From NCBI GenBank assembly GCA_031261245.1, contig JAISKU010000149.1, positions 1-5,545 on the forward strand: a stretch of 5,545 nucleotides of DNA. Direction: 5' to 3'. Shown here piece after piece: positions 5,349-5,545 of this stretch (position 1 is the first letter of the stretch; every line of letters begins with the position of its first letter). The position numbers and the translations under genes are program-made. This stretch comes from Oscillospiraceae bacterium (GTDB lineage: Bacteria; Bacillota; Clostridia; Oscillospirales; Oscillospiraceae). The notes below the pieces were generated by a model. It saw only the letters and a list, made by a program, of their open reading frames with translations. It did no database searches and was not told where the DNA came from.

Positions 5349-5395
5349 CCTCCGGAATAGTATAGACCGTACCCAGCAAAAATTCTATCCGGAGG
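5349..5395 (+). promoter_or_regulatory. Imperfect hairpin covering the Shine-Dalgarno of the Cys-rich small gene
   Basis: CCTCCGGAATAG (5349-5360) can pair with CTATCCGGAGG (5385-5395) in 11 base pairs with one bulged A (5357) and a 24-base loop. The right arm includes the whole GGAGG ribosome site of the following gene. The structure is well placed to limit translation or to separate ribU from the small gene after transcription. No T-run follows, so it is not a standard terminator. Confidence 0.6.
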
Positions 5396-5404
5396 AACAA
5401 AAAA

Positions 5405-5527
5405 ATGTGTAACAACGGCTTTTTCGGAGGCGGCAACAGCTGTCTGTGGATCATCATCCTGATCATCATCCTGTTCTGCTGCGGCGGCGGCGGATGGGGC
5501 AACAACTGCGACAACAACTGCTGCTAA
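5405..5527 (+). CDS. 40-residue Cys/Gly/Asn-rich single-helix membrane protein
   Basis: ATG at 5405 to TAA at 5525-5527 encodes 40 residues. A polar, glycine-rich head (MCNNGFFGGGNSC) is followed by one hydrophobic helix (LWIIILIIILF, residues 14-24), then CCGGGGWGNNCDNNCC to the end. Seven residues are cysteine (2, 13, 25, 26, 35, 39, 40). GGAGG at 5391-5395 lies nine bases before the ATG, a strong translation signal. Small Gly/Cys-rich one-helix proteins of this general form occur in many Clostridia and recall the YjcZ-like sporulation-linked peptides of bacilli; that link is loose and no function is claimed. The gene is 66 bases after ribU on the same strand, with no clear promoter of its own, so it may ride on the ribU transcript. 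The 18 bases after its stop show nothing decisive. Confidence 0.72.
   Translation: MCNNGFFGGGNSCLWIIILIIILFCCGGGGWGNNCDNNCC
5450..5473 (+). repeat. Tandem 12-bp repeat inside the small Cys-rich gene
   Basis: ATCATCATCCTG occurs twice in a row (5450-5461 and 5462-5473), encoding III-L III-L, the core of the membrane helix. Exact identity at the codon level suggests a recent duplication or strong codon preference. Confidence 0.85.
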
Positions 5528-5545
5528 ACAAAAAATAATCGGGGG

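Noticed and set aside
4705..5412. Open frame of 235 codons overlapping ribU in another frame
   Set aside because: It is Arg/His-rich with no recognisable motifs, begins inside the riboswitch platform, and is a shadow of ribU.
1..5545. CRISPR array, insertion sequence, tRNA or phage genes
   Set aside because: No spaced direct repeats, transposase motifs, terminal inverted repeats or cloverleaf-like sequence were seen.

Overview
The window looks like chromosomal DNA from a GC-rich, uncultured member of the Firmicutes (Clostridia; an Oscillospiraceae- or Christensenellales-like gut bacterium is my inference). The reasons are strong GGAGG-type ribosome binding sites, near-consensus TTGACA/TATAAT promoters, an FMN riboswitch with a Gram-positive style terminator ahead of a RibU-type ECF transporter subunit, a clostripain-family lipoprotein and a YpsA-type SLOG protein. 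No phage, transposon, CRISPR, tRNA or rRNA was seen.

Layout. Bases 1-504 (minus) hold the N-terminal 168 residues of a small P-loop NTPase/kinase-like protein that runs off the left edge. It has its own promoter, squeezed directly after the stop of the next gene. Bases 555-1574 (minus) encode a 339-residue URO-D superfamily protein of the corrinoid/methyltransferase-like kind, not HemE. An 83-base divergent gap with a 12-bp palindrome separates it from a 520-residue clostripain-family (C11) lipoprotein protease at 1658-3220 (plus). The protease gene ends in a 13-bp-stem terminator that includes its stop codon and can probably also serve the converging genes.

Bases about 3250-3990 form an AT-rich island. 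It carries a two-gene minus-strand operon: a 164-residue helical protein with two C-terminal membrane helices (GTG start), and 23 bases later a 26-residue single-helix membrane peptide that has its own good ribosome binding site. A near-consensus promoter and an inverted repeat lie upstream. Next comes a minus-strand SLOG (YpsA/DUF1273) gene with a perfect consensus promoter placed so close to the ATG that the transcript should be leaderless.

Back to back with the SLOG gene, an extended -10 promoter drives an FMN riboswitch (about 4593-4706), a transcription terminator (4728-4770) and ribU (4784-5338). This is a feedback-controlled riboflavin uptake unit: with FMN abundant, transcription should stop before ribU. 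After ribU lies a 40-residue Cys/Gly/Asn-rich single-helix membrane protein whose Shine-Dalgarno sequence is buried in an imperfect hairpin.

The riboswitch/ribU unit is the only clearly understood functional module. The less ordinary parts are the 2TM plus 26-residue peptide cassette next to a SLOG gene, the leaderless or near-leaderless promoter arrangement, and the two tiny membrane proteins, both too small for routine gene callers.
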